Assembly (NCBI RefSeq): GCF_003977755.1
Contig: NZ_RQWN01000001.1
Coordinates: forward strand, 760,995-824,994
Source of the DNA: Haloterrigena salifodinae
Lineage (GTDB): Archaea; Halobacteriota; Halobacteria; Halobacteriales; Natrialbaceae
Length of the DNA: 64,000 nt
Direction of reading: 5' to 3'
Position numbers and translations under genes: made by a program. The notes beneath the pieces are model-generated. The model saw nothing but the letters and a program-made list of their open reading frames with translations, was not told where the DNA came from and ran no database searches. The first letter of the stretch is position 1. Each line of letters begins with the position of its first letter. This document shows positions 36,854 through 45,578 of this stretch, piece by piece.

Positions 36854-37075
36854 TCACTCCGATCCGGTCTTCGAGTCGAACTCCTCCGTTCCGAACTGGT
36901 CGAACGGCTGGTAGTCGTTCGACCGCAGAATCTCCACCTCGTAGATCTCGAGTCCCAGGGCATCCAACTCTTCGACGGCGGTTTCGTCCTTCGAGGCGTC
37001 CGTCGCGACAACCTCGACGTGGAGGTTTCTGGTCCCGGTCAGCAGTTCGCGAACGTTGACGACAGTCGGGAGCTC
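36854..37075 (-). pseudogene. C-terminal fragment of an Lrp/AsnC-type regulator
   Basis: On the minus strand directly behind the GGGP synthase stop, the frame reads ELPTVVNVRELLTGTRNLHV, then EVVATDASKDETAVEELDAL, and ends with QPFDQFGTEEFDSK before a stop. VVNVRELLTGTRNLHVEVVA is the effector-binding (RAM) strand-helix pattern of haloarchaeal Lrp/AsnC proteins, and the PFDQFG end is typical of them. No start codon precedes it: the frame runs back into the synthase's TGA, so the helix-turn-helix half is lost. About 74 codons remain. Confidence 0.65.
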
Positions 37076-37111
37076 GAGTGCGAGTCGCGGTACTCGGCGG
37101 CGACGCGTTCG

Positions 37112-37816
37112 TCAGGCGTTCTGGGCCGCCTCGACCGTATCGCGGACGGCCTCGACCCCTTCCTCGTGAGCGAGGTCGCCGACGACGATCACGTCGGCGT
37201 GCCGGGCCATCGTCGCGGCCGAGTCGTAATCGTGGATGCCGCCACCGTAGAACAGCGTCGTCTCGTCGGTCGCTTCGCCGGCCGCTTCGACGATCTCCTC
37301 GTCACCGAACGTCCCGGAGTACTCGAGGTAGACGATCTCCTGGCCGAACATCCGTTCGGCGACCTCGGCGTAGGCGGCGACGTCGTCCGGCCCGAGGTCG
37401 CAGTCGGCTTCGGTGTACTCCGCGACGTCGGCTTCCGGGTTCATCACGATGTAGGCTTCCGTCCAGGTCCGATCCCAGTCCATGTCGCCGTCGGTTCGCA
37501 CCCACTCCTTGTGGGCGCCCGTGATCCAGAACGGCGAGCCGGCGTTGAACACCGTCGGGATGAGATACCCCTCGAGCGCCCGGTTGTCGATGACGACGTC
37601 GGGGCTCGAAGGTTCCTGATAGAGCGGCACGTCGTGTTCGGCGCAGGCGTCGACGACGGCTTCCATGTTCTCCTCTGTGATTCCCATGGTGCCGCCGACC
37701 TCGATGGCGTCGGTGCCGGTCGCACAGAGGTCTCCGTAGGTGACGCCCTCGGGGAGCTCCTTGTCCGGGTCGATCTTGAGAATATGGTTCCAGTCGTCCC
37801 AGGGGCAGGCAGTCAT
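37112..37816 (-). CDS. Phosphoglycerol geranylgeranyltransferase (GGGP synthase)
   Basis: 234 residues, TIM-barrel, group I. Characteristic pieces are [12 protein letters not shown] at the start, [44 protein letters not shown] and the phosphate-binding [13 protein letters not shown] with [11 protein letters not shown]. It joins geranylgeranyl diphosphate to sn-glycerol-1-phosphate, the first ether bond of archaeal membrane lipids. Start at [11 protein letters not shown]; an ATG nine codons upstream is unlikely. Directly behind its stop lies the truncated Lrp/AsnC fragment. Confidence 0.92.
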   Translation of the reverse strand: MTACPWDDWNHILKIDPDKELPEGVTYGDLCATGTDAIEVGGTMGITEENMEAVVDACAEHDVPLYQEPSSPDVVIDNRALEGYLIPTVFNAGSPFWITGAHKEWVRTDGDMDWDRTWTEAYIVMNPEADVAEYTEADCDLGPDDVAAYAEVAERMFGQEIVYLEYSGTFGDEEIVEAAGEATDETTLFYGGGIHDYDSAATMARHADVIVVGDLAHEEGVEAVRDTVEAAQNA

Positions 37817-37902
37817 ACCGCGTCGTTTCCGGAGAACCGGCAAAAACGCTACGAAACGGCCGCTGGTGGAAAACGCCCTCGGGCGTCATTCTCGAGGCCC
37901 GT

Positions 37903-38904
37903 TCACGACGACCGATCGGCGACGCGTTCGGAGACCGTAAGCAGGTCCCGAAGAGCCGTCAGCGTCTCGTCGACCGCGGCCTCGTCGATCGCCGTCGCGT
38001 CGCCGTCGAGCGCGTCGTCGTCCTCGCTCGAGTCGAAATCGATCACCGGTACTAGCAGCCGGAGTACGAGCGCGTCGCCGTCGGTCAGCAAATCCGTCGC
38101 CGGCGGGATCGCGGTCGCGTAGCGGGCGGCGAACGCCCGGAGATGCACCGCGGCGCCGGGAATGCGGAGGTCGACGGTGCCGTCCGTCAGCGCATGAACG
38201 AGTCGGTGGTCGTCGGCCAGCGGCGGGGCGTCGATCGCGACTGCTGTGTCGTCGTCAGCGACCGTATCGGCGTCCTCGTTCTCGGCTTCGAGATCGAACG
38301 CCGGATCGCGCTCCCTCACCAGCGCGCGGTACTCTGCGACGAACGACGGCGGTCCATCAGCGCTCGCGCTCCGACGGCCGCGATCGATTGCCGCCTGAAC
38401 CAGGGCAGTCCGGTACTCGTCCCGGTCGCCATCGCGCGCCGCGAACCGATCCCGGAACGACTCGAGCGAAATCGTCGCGTCCGCCGGTAGCTCGGTATCG
38501 GTCGTCCCGGTCTCGAGGGCGCTCTTCGGCGCGATCGATACTAGCCGACAGTCGTCCCAGTCACCCTCGAGCGAGCGGTCCCGTCGTGTCCGAATCGACT
38601 CGAGCGCGTCCACGTCAGTATCGACGGCAGGTCCAGTTCCGATCGTCAGGACGAGACGAACCCGCTCGTCCGCGGTCTCGAGCCCGACCTCGAGTGCGGA
38701 CCACCGACGCGTGGCATCGAACTCGGCGCTCTCGGGCCCGCCGAGCGAATCACTCGCCTCGAGGATCGTCGTGGATTCGGTCTCGAGACCGATCGACTCG
38801 AGCAGCCACGCTCGAACCGACGCCGCGTGCGTCAGTTCCTCGAGGACGACCAGCGCGACGTCTCGGGCCGCGACTGTCTCGAAGCGAATGAGGTCCATAG
38901 ACAT
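37903..38904 (-). CDS. Haloarchaeal hypothetical protein, acidic
   Basis: 333 residues (or 331 from the second ATG at 38898). No family recognised. The N-terminus MDLIRFETVAARDVALVVLE looks like a real folded start. The middle is Asp/Glu/Ala-rich with a low-complexity stretch (EAENEDADTVADDDTAVAID), then a leucine-rich segment (LRIPGAAVHLRAFAARYATA), and the chain ends in a short helix. No signal peptide or membrane segments. Codon use is like its neighbours. It stands alone on the minus strand behind the divergent hydrolase gene. Confidence 0.6.
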   Translation of the reverse strand: MSMDLIRFETVAARDVALVVLEELTHAASVRAWLLESIGLETESTTILEASDSLGGPESAEFDATRRWSALEVGLETADERVRLVLTIGTGPAVDTDVDALESIRTRRDRSLEGDWDDCRLVSIAPKSALETGTTDTELPADATISLESFRDRFAARDGDRDEYRTALVQAAIDRGRRSASADGPPSFVAEYRALVRERDPAFDLEAENEDADTVADDDTAVAIDAPPLADDHRLVHALTDGTVDLRIPGAAVHLRAFAARYATAIPPATDLLTDGDALVLRLLVPVIDFDSSEDDDALDGDATAIDEAAVDETLTALRDLLTVSERVADRSS

Positions 38905-39090
38905 CTCTCGTCTCGGTGCTGACGGGCTGTCGACAAGAGCGTTCGCCTCTCGAAGCGACGGATGAGTCGGTGCGAATACGAACTCGCGGGTCGCAGTCGA
39001 TCGTAACGGGAGTTCCGCGCTCGGTCTCCGGATCGCTGTGAACGGCGAATGCGGTACCTATTTGATGATGTAGATTCGGTGATATTTCCG

Positions 39091-39888
39091 ATGAATCTCC
39101 CCGACGGGTGGACGACCGGAATCGCCTCGTCGAACGGCGTCGAGCTCCAGTACTACCGAACCGGGACCGGGCCACCGATCGTTCTCGCTCACGGGTTCAA
39201 CGACACCGGCCGCCGCTGGGTCCCACTGGCGGAGGACCTCGCTGAGGACTACGAGGTGGTCGCGTACGACGCACGCGGACACGGTCGCTCCGCCGCGCCG
39301 GAGACGGGATACCGTCTCACCGATCGGGTCGCCGATCTCTGCGGTCTGGTGACCGCGCTCGACCTCGAGAATCCCGTCCTGATGGGACACTCCATGGGCG
39401 GCGGAACGGTCGCGTGGACGGCGGCGAGACGTCCAGCCCTCGTGAAGGAGGTGGTCCTCGTCGATCCGGACTGTTTCCACCGACTTCCGGAGGCGGACCC
39501 GGACGAACTGTTCGAGCAATCGCGAACCGCGCTAAAACGAAGCTCCGACCTGACCGTCGAAGAGATCGTCGAGGAGGAGTATTCCGACCTGGATCCGACG
39601 CACGCCCGCCGCCTCGCGACCGGCCATCTCGAATCCGATCCGGCGATCGCGGAACTCGCGCGTCACGGCTATCCGTCACCGCTCGTCGACGTGCTTCCGG
39701 ACGTTTCCTGTCGGTCTCTCGTGTTGCGGTCCGATGCCGACATCGAGCAGCGGGTCGCCGACCTGAACGCGGCTGACTCGCTTCCATCCGGACGATTGAT
39801 CCACATCCCGAACGCCGGTCACTACGTGTTTCGTGACGCGTACGACGCCGCATACACGGAACTCCGGACGTTCCTCCGGCGAGCCTGA
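39091..39888 (+). CDS. Alpha/beta-fold hydrolase
   Basis: 265 residues from MNLPDGWTTG; an ATG 14 codons upstream is less likely. Oxyanion turn LAHGFNDTGRRW, nucleophile elbow LMGHSMGGG with Ser, the acid in LRSDAD and the histidine in PNAGHYVFRD form a full catalytic triad. The cap between residues 125 and 190 is helical and acidic. It is soluble and its substrate is unknown: an esterase, haloperoxidase-like or epoxide-hydrolase-like role is possible. It is convergent with ilvE. Confidence 0.87.
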   Translation: MNLPDGWTTGIASSNGVELQYYRTGTGPPIVLAHGFNDTGRRWVPLAEDLAEDYEVVAYDARGHGRSAAPETGYRLTDRVADLCGLVTALDLENPVLMGHSMGGGTVAWTAARRPALVKEVVLVDPDCFHRLPEADPDELFEQSRTALKRSSDLTVEEIVEEEYSDLDPTHARRLATGHLESDPAIAELARHGYPSPLVDVLPDVSCRSLVLRSDADIEQRVADLNAADSLPSGRLIHIPNAGHYVFRDAYDAAYTELRTFLRRA

Positions 39889-39972
39889 TGTCCCTGCAAC
39901 CTCACGCGAGGAGCGGCCGTACAACGGCGAACGACCGGTATCAGGTCTCGTGTGACTCGTGTGATTGCCGGC

Positions 39973-40902
39973 TCAGACGTACTCGAACCACTCGTCGTAC
40001 TCGTCGGTCTCCCGTTCGACGACCTCGAAGAACCGCTGTTGAATCTCCTCGGTGACGGGGCCGCGCGAGCCGTCGCCGATGACGACGTTGTCGACCTTCC
40101 GGATGGGCGTGACCTCGGCTGCGGAGCCGGTGAAGAACAGTTCGTCGGCCGTGTTGAGTTCGCCCCGCGAGATCGAGGCGCCGTCGTGGACCGTATAGCC
40201 CAGATCCTCGGCGATCTCGATCACGGTGTCGCGGGTGATGCCGTCGAGGATGGACTCGGAGAGGCCGGGCGTGTGGAGCTCGCCGTCGCGCACCAGGAAG
40301 ATGTTCTCGCCGGGGCCTTCGGCGACGTTGCCCTCCTTGTTGAGGACGATCGCCTCGGCGTAGCCGTTTCGGCGGGCCTCCTCGCCGGCGAGCATGCTGT
40401 TGACGTACAGGCCCGTCGTCTTCGCGTTCGTCGGGATCTGGCTCGAGGCGTGTTTCCGCCACGAGGAGATCATGACCTCGATGCCCTCTTCGAGGGCTTC
40501 CTCGCCGAGGTACGCGCCCCACGGCCAGACCGCGATCGCGGTCTCGGTGGGACAGTCCTTGGGACTGACGCCCAGCGAGTTGTAGCCGTAGAAGGAGATC
40601 GGACGAATGTAACAGGACTCGAGGTCCTGGCGCTGGATGAGCTCCTTCGTCGCCTCGGTGAGTTCTTCCTTCGTGTAGTCGATATCCATGTCGTAGGGCT
40701 TGGCCGACTGGAAGAGTCGCTCGAGGTGTTCCTCCCAACGGAAGATCGCGGGGCCCTCCGCGGTGTCGTAACACCGTGCGCCCTCGAAGACGCCGCTGCC
40801 GTAGTGCAGTCCGTGCGTGAGGACGTGGACCTGCGCCTCGTCCCAGTCGACGAACTCGCCGTCCATCCAGATCGTATCGACGTCCATCTCGTCGAATCCC
40901 AT
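39973..40902 (-). CDS. ilvE: Branched-chain amino acid aminotransferase
   Basis: 309 residues of the fold-IV PLP family. The catalytic lysine is Lys161 in NAKTTGLYVNSMLA. The sequence GLHYGSGVFEGARCY near 31-45 and the phosphate-binding region NVAEGPGENIFLVRDGEL are typical of IlvE. It transfers amino groups between glutamate and the keto acids of Leu, Ile and Val. The start MGFDEMDVDTIW is well supported; upstream extension to 41316 is not. A TATA-like CTTAGTA lies about 30 bp upstream. It is monocistronic. Confidence 0.95.
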   Translation of the reverse strand: MGFDEMDVDTIWMDGEFVDWDEAQVHVLTHGLHYGSGVFEGARCYDTAEGPAIFRWEEHLERLFQSAKPYDMDIDYTKEELTEATKELIQRQDLESCYIRPISFYGYNSLGVSPKDCPTETAIAVWPWGAYLGEEALEEGIEVMISSWRKHASSQIPTNAKTTGLYVNSMLAGEEARRNGYAEAIVLNKEGNVAEGPGENIFLVRDGELHTPGLSESILDGITRDTVIEIAEDLGYTVHDGASISRGELNTADELFFTGSAAEVTPIRKVDNVVIGDGSRGPVTEEIQQRFFEVVERETDEYDEWFEYV

Positions 40903-41138
40903 GATCGAGAGTGTTACAAGCCACCGTACTAAGTGTTCGCGGTTTCGGGTTCGAAAACCGCGCCGGGCGGCGTTCCTCGCCGTCGAATCTCCCTCGGACG
41001 GCGGCCGTGGTGACGAACGACTGCGGATATCGGATGCAGACGTCGGACCTGGCAGATGATTGTCCCGCTCTGCGGATGGCCAGCGCCTGTCTCGAGACGA
41101 GGTCGGAGACCAAACGCAGGTAACCGAGCCGACCGCGC

Positions 41139-41666
41139 CTACTCGGAATCGACTGAGTTCTCGAGCAGGCCGTCGACGAGCCGCGTAAATCGATCGACCA
41201 ATCGGTCCGGCACCGTCGGCGAGATCTCCGAGAGCAGCGGCGCGGTTTGACCGGGTCGGGACAGCGAGAGCGTGACGCGATTGCGTTCTCCATACTCCTT
41301 CTCGACGATATCGCACTCGACCAGGTTATCGAGGTGGTACTCGAGGGTGCTTCGGGCGATGTCGAGTTCGTCCGCGACCGCGGCCGGTCGGCACGAGCCG
41401 TGCTCGATCAAGAAGAGGACGATCTCGCGGGTCGTCTCGCGGCGGAACAGCGCCAGCGCGGCGCGTTCCCACTCGTCGTACTGCGGGGGGTAGTAGTGGG
41501 TCTGTCCGTAGAGTTCCTCGCGGACGAGTTCGTCGGCGGCGATCAGTCGACGGACGTGATACTGGATCTGTCCCGGCGCGTACGTCGACTCCCGGACGAG
41601 TTCGTTGAAGTGGATTCCGACGTTGGCCCGAACGTGTGCCCTGATCTGTCGTCGTGTCTCGCTCAT
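41139..41666 (-). CDS. Double winged-helix transcription regulator
   Basis: 175 residues with two tandem winged helices. The first is RRQIRAHVRANVGIHFNELV with PGQIQYHVRRLIAADELVRE; the second is TTREIVLFLIEHGSCRPAAVADELDI with RSTLEYHLDNLVECDIVEKE. A short helical C-terminus follows. This two-wHTH layout is common in haloarchaeal regulators related to ArsR/MarR types. A perfect 6-bp-arm palindrome lies 25-39 bp upstream of its start. The divergent gene at 41952 encodes a small membrane protein and may be its target or partner. Confidence 0.87.
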   Translation of the reverse strand: MSETRRQIRAHVRANVGIHFNELVRESTYAPGQIQYHVRRLIAADELVREELYGQTHYYPPQYDEWERAALALFRRETTREIVLFLIEHGSCRPAAVADELDIARSTLEYHLDNLVECDIVEKEYGERNRVTLSLSRPGQTAPLLSEISPTVPDRLVDRFTRLVDGLLENSVDSE

Positions 41667-41690
41667 TGTGAGGTGGTCGTCGTGATCGAT

Positions 41691-41705
41691 GCCCCGCTAC
41701 GGGGC
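41691..41705. repeat. Triloop palindrome upstream of the winged-helix gene
   Basis: GCCCCG-CTA-CGGGGC, 6-bp perfect arms and a 3-nt loop, 25-39 bp before the regulator's start codon, flanked at some distance by GGTGGT (41672) and ACCACC (41709). It could be an operator for autoregulation or a member of the dispersed palindrome set. The remaining bases to 41951 show no gene. Confidence 0.45.
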
Positions 41706-41951
41706 TGGTACCACCGACTAGCGACCACGTCCGGATAACGGGTTCCGCTCGTTCCCGGCAGGTGAGAACGGGTCAGACGACCCGTCTTGATGAGACGATC
41801 GGCTGAGTACGAAACTGGCGTACACGCAAACGAGGGCTCGAGACGGCCGTCTTCGACTGCTTCGACGAAAAACGGACGATCGCTGTGGGACGACAAACCG
41901 TTAACAACCGAAGCGCATAGGTAGCTTTCCCACCCAGATAGCGTATCGCGG

Positions 41952-42314
41952 ATGGAACACACGAGTCCCCTCGACATCCCGTGGCTGGATCCGCAACTGG
42001 CGCCGGTGTTGCTGGCCGTGATCGTCCTCGCCGCCGTCGGGACGACGATCCTCTTTTGCTGCGGGCTCGTCGCGTACTCGAGACGGCGCTCGCCCCGGTA
42101 CCTACTGATTACGGCCGTGCTCGGACTGCTCGTGGTGCGGTCCGTCGTCGGCCTCGGCACCGTGTTCGGCGTGGTCCCGATGACGGTCCACCACCTCGTC
42201 GAACACGGGTTCGACTTCGCGATCGCCGTGCTCGTCCTCTATGCGGTCTACCGAAGCGGACCGATAACGGACGCCGAGACGAACCGCGAACCGCCCTCGA
42301 GGTCCGACGACTAG
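41952..42314 (+). CDS. Small membrane protein beside the regulator
   Basis: 120 residues with three hydrophobic segments (about 15-40, 47-68 and 75-100) and a hydrophilic C-terminal tail. A conserved-looking HHLVEHGFDF stands before the third segment, with histidines that might bind a metal. I recall similar small proteins (DUF7471-type) encoded next to winged-helix regulators in haloarchaea, but function is not known. The preceding AT-poor region gives no clear TATA box. Confidence 0.7.
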   Translation: MEHTSPLDIPWLDPQLAPVLLAVIVLAAVGTTILFCCGLVAYSRRRSPRYLLITAVLGLLVVRSVVGLGTVFGVVPMTVHHLVEHGFDFAIAVLVLYAVYRSGPITDAETNREPPSRSDD

Positions 42315-42424
42315 CCTCGAACGACGGCCGAAAATACCGTTTTCTAGAGTGAGGGATTTGCCCGTTCCGATCGTGCTCTCCGAACGGTTACCGACCGAAT
42401 CGACGCGTTCGACGTGACGCCGCG

Positions 42425-42853
42425 TTATTCGTCCTCGAACTCGAGTGCCACCGAGTTGATGCAGTAGCGCTTGCCGGTGGGATCGGGGCCGTCCTCGAAG
42501 ACGTGGCCGAGGTGGCCGCCGCAGTTGGCACACAGGACCTCGGTGCGGCGCATCCCGTGACTGTTGTCCTGCCGTGTCTCGATGCGGTCGTCGTCGACGT
42601 CGTAGAAACTGGGCCAGCCGCAGCCGGACTCGAACTTCGTGTCGTCGTCGAACAGTTCGGCGCCGCAGCCGGTGCAGGCGTACGTCCCGTCCGCTTTGTG
42701 ATCGACGTACTCGCCGCTAAAGGGCGGTTCGGTGCCGGCCTCGCGCAGGATTCGGTACTCCTCCTCGCTCAGCCGGTCGCGCCACTCGGCATCGCTGTCC
42801 GGAAGGTCGCCCTCGGCGTCGTCGCGGGACTGATCGCTCGTATTGCGTTCCAT
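42425..42853 (-). CDS. msrB: Peptide-methionine (R)-S-oxide reductase
   Basis: 142 residues from [12 protein letters not shown]. Zinc cysteines are 60, 63, 108 and 111 (CTGC and CANC), the catalytic cysteine is 131 in KRYCINS, and Cys78 in SGCGWPSFY is a likely resolving cysteine. The [21 protein letters not shown] segment is a family hallmark. It reduces methionine-R-sulfoxide in proteins, usually with thioredoxin. Starts nine codons upstream would add a non-homologous tail. It is followed on the opposite side by a zinc-ribbon gene on the same strand. Confidence 0.95.
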   Translation of the reverse strand: MERNTSDQSRDDAEGDLPDSDAEWRDRLSEEEYRILREAGTEPPFSGEYVDHKADGTYACTGCGAELFDDDTKFESGCGWPSFYDVDDDRIETRQDNSHGMRRTEVLCANCGGHLGHVFEDGPDPTGKRYCINSVALEFEDE

Positions 42854-42922
42854 GGAGGAGCCTAGGGGGGAGACGCCCAAGAGTCTGTGCGTTCCGACGG
42901 GGGTCTCGAATCGCGGTCGACG

Positions 42923-43084
42923 CTACCGACTCGTGATGACGTCGGTGCTCTCGCAGTCGGGACACTGTGTCATCCGTCCCAGTTTCGGGACGTCAATGCG
43001 ACGCCACGCGTCGTCGCCGCCGGGCGCTTCGAACCCGCACTTGCGACACCGGGACAGGCCGAGGGTAGTCGAGTTACTCGCCAT
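42923..43084 (-). CDS. Small zinc-ribbon protein
   Basis: 53 residues starting MASNSTTLGLSRCRKCGF. CRKC and CPDC pairs, about 30 residues apart, make a zinc ribbon with WRRIDVPKLGRMTQ between them. The family has no known function to me. It is upstream of msrB on the same strand with a gap of about 70 bp, so the two may share a transcript. Confidence 0.72.
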   Translation of the reverse strand: MASNSTTLGLSRCRKCGFEAPGGDDAWRRIDVPKLGRMTQCPDCESTDVITSR

Positions 43085-43300
43085 GGCCCATACTATGTGA
43101 CACGGTCGCATAGATGTTATTCACGACGATCCTGACAGTCAGTCATCGAAACGGGAGCGAAACGGTGGCGCCGATCGGTTTCCCACTTGATTCGGTCCGT
43201 CGAGCACGATAGGGTTCAACGCGGGGTGGCGTTCGGTAGCCGGTCGAGTAGGCAGTCGATCGTTCGGCCACCGCCCGACGCGGTTCGGCAGGGAATAGAA

Positions 43301-43873
43301 TTAGTCGGAGCGAGACGGTTCCAGGTCGATGCGACTCTGCCCGTAGTCGGTCGCTGGATCCGACGAGCGCTCGGTCAATCCGTCGCCCGACCCCCCGTCG
43401 ACGGCCGTCGGCGCCTCCGGGTCCTCGAGGAGCGACTCGAGACGGTCGAAGACGTCGATCGTTCGATCGCCGTCACGACAGGGCGCGACGTGGAGGAGTT
43501 CGTCGCCGTCGAACTCCGCGACCGCGATCGTCGGCAGCCGCCATACGTCGTGGGATTCGCCCGTGATCGACGACTCGATGCGCGTGTTTCGGAAGAACGG
43601 CTCGAGCCGGCGCCCCGTGCGAGCGGCCCAGTTCTCGAAGGCTTCGAGTCGGCGTTCGATCCGACAGAGTTGGGGAATACGCATCGCTCGCTCGGGTCGA
43701 TTGATCTCGACTTCCTTTCCCCAGACGCTCACGTCCACCGACTCGATCGGCGCCTGCGACTCGAGGTCGGAGAGCCGCTCGAGGGCACGCTCCTGCGTCG
43801 GGCCGGCGCTCGTGGGGGCGAACGACCGGATCCACAGTTCGACTGACGTCGGTGTTGTTGTTGGGTGCGACAC
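43301..43873 (-). CDS. Haloarchaeal HTH-type protein
   Basis: 190 residues from a GTG start (VSHPTTTPTSVELWIRSFAP). The segment ELWIRSFAPT...QERALERL, VDVSVWGKEVEI and RRLEAFENWAARTGRRLEPFF followed by SSITGES identify a family common in haloarchaea that databases often call an HTH domain protein; the DNA-binding part is not obvious by eye. The GTG fits the family start better than ATG codons further upstream. The tail after residue 155 is acidic and variable. Divergent from the ornithine cyclodeaminase-like gene. Confidence 0.75.
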   Translation of the reverse strand: MSHPTTTPTSVELWIRSFAPTSAGPTQERALERLSDLESQAPIESVDVSVWGKEVEINRPERAMRIPQLCRIERRLEAFENWAARTGRRLEPFFRNTRIESSITGESHDVWRLPTIAVAEFDGDELLHVAPCRDGDRTIDVFDRLESLLEDPEAPTAVDGGSGDGLTERSSDPATDYGQSRIDLEPSRSD

Positions 43874-44101
43874 GTATCTGAGCCGTCCACAGATGTGCAC
43901 AAAAGCGTTGTCTAAACCATCATTTGAGGTGAAATAATGGTCGATGGTGGCTGTGACGATTTTCCGCGACGCGGGCCCGCCGGAGAGCGTGCGAACACTG
44001 CTGCTCGGTCGCGGTGTTTCACACCGGCGAGTGCCGTCGCCCATTGTCGACCGGCACCGAAACGCACACATTCACGGTCCCCGGTCGCCAACGCTGCACC
44101 G

Positions 44102-45334
44102 ATGACCGTTTCGCGAACCGTCGAACTCGAGGGACACATCATCGATTCGGGGACGATGGGCCACTGTTTCGGGGTCGTAATGGATATGGGCGGCGAGTTC
44201 GAGGTCGAGGAGTTCGAAGTCGGCCGCCACAAGCACGCGGAGACCTACTGCCGGATGCGAGTGATGTCCGAGACCGAGGAGGATCTGCGGGCGATCCTCC
44301 ACGAACTCAACCAGCAGGGCGCGACCGTCGCCGATCCGCGCGACGCGACGCTCGAGGCGGCGCCGGAGGACGGCGTCGTCCCCGTCGACTTCTACTCGAC
44401 GACCAACCACCCGACGTTCGTCCGCGTCGACGGCGAGTGGGTCGAGGTCGAGGACGTCGAGATGGACTGTACCCTCGTGGTAGAGAAAGGCGAAGACGAC
44501 GAGCGTCCGCGCGTCTACACGAAGGTCCTGAACGCAGTCGAGGAAGGCGACCTTGTCGTCACCGGCGAAACCGGGATCCGCGTCGAACCGCCGGAACGCC
44601 CCCGCAACGGCAGCGGTTCGTTCGGCTTCATGCAGGGCGGCGTCTCGAGCGAGCGACCCTCGGCGTCGCTGATCGAGGAGATCGCCGACGAGATGCGCGA
44701 GGTCCGGGAAAACGACGGAAACGTCCTCGTCGTCTGCGGCCCGGCGATCGTTCACTCCGGCGGCCGGGACGCGCTCGCGGAGCTCGTCCGCGGGGGCTAC
44801 ATCGACGCGCTTTCGGCCGGCAACGGCTTCGCCGTCCACGACTTAGAGCGCGACCTCTACGGCACCTCGCTGGGCGTCGACACCGAGAGCCTCGAGCACC
44901 CGCGAAAGGGACACAAACACCACATCTACACGATCAGCGAGATCGCCCGCCTCGGCGGGATCGAGGAGGCCGTCGACGAGGGCGTCGTCGACGACGGCGT
45001 GATGTACGAGTGCGTGCGCAACGACGTCCCCTACGTCCTCGCGGGCTCGATCCGCGATGACGGTCCGCTTCCGGACACGGTCACCGATTCGATCGAGGCC
45101 CAGAACGCGATCCGCGAGCAGGCCCAGGAGGCCGACATCGTGCTCATGCTCGCGACGCTGCTTCACTCGGTCGCCGTCGGCAACTGCCTCCCCTCGACGA
45201 CCAAGACCGTCTGCGTCGACATCAACCCTGCAACCGTCACCCAACTTCTCGACCGAGGCAGCGCGCAGGCCATCGGCATGGTCACCGATATCGGGACGTT
45301 CATCCCGATGCTCGCCGAGGAACTGCTCGAGTAA
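44102..45334 (+). CDS. LOR/SDH-domain protein, ornithine cyclodeaminase-like
   Basis: 410 residues. The first part (VELEGHIIDSGTMGHCFGVV, then EVGRHKHAETYCRMRV) and the Rossmann-like second part (LVVCGPAIVHSGGRDALAEL, IDALSAGNGFAVHDLE, and the long acidic GHKHHIYTISEIARLGGI) are those of the TIGR00300/LOR-SDH family. Members have been described as archaeal ornithine cyclodeaminases (ornithine to proline) and as parts of ArgZ/AgrE-type enzymes. The arginine-dihydrolase half is absent here. No proline or arginine gene is adjacent, so the assignment rests on the family alone. Confidence 0.8.
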   Translation: MTVSRTVELEGHIIDSGTMGHCFGVVMDMGGEFEVEEFEVGRHKHAETYCRMRVMSETEEDLRAILHELNQQGATVADPRDATLEAAPEDGVVPVDFYSTTNHPTFVRVDGEWVEVEDVEMDCTLVVEKGEDDERPRVYTKVLNAVEEGDLVVTGETGIRVEPPERPRNGSGSFGFMQGGVSSERPSASLIEEIADEMREVRENDGNVLVVCGPAIVHSGGRDALAELVRGGYIDALSAGNGFAVHDLERDLYGTSLGVDTESLEHPRKGHKHHIYTISEIARLGGIEEAVDEGVVDDGVMYECVRNDVPYVLAGSIRDDGPLPDTVTDSIEAQNAIREQAQEADIVLMLATLLHSVAVGNCLPSTTKTVCVDINPATVTQLLDRGSAQAIGMVTDIGTFIPMLAEELLE

Positions 45335-45578
45335 CTCGCATCCGGTCGAACGCTATCCTCGTTTTCTGCCCGGCGGACTCGAGCGATAGCCGGCGATGGC
45401 GAGGCTGACGATACTGGCACCCAGCCACACGTATCAGGCGTCGACGGTGCTTCCCAGTCTATCGCCGCTGCTGGCTCGGTTACATCCGGAGACGAATCCA
45501 AAGTCGATCGCGCTTCGGGGAGGATCAGTCCCTTCTTAGCCCGAGTTCATATGGCTATCAAGCACGAACTACTACCTG

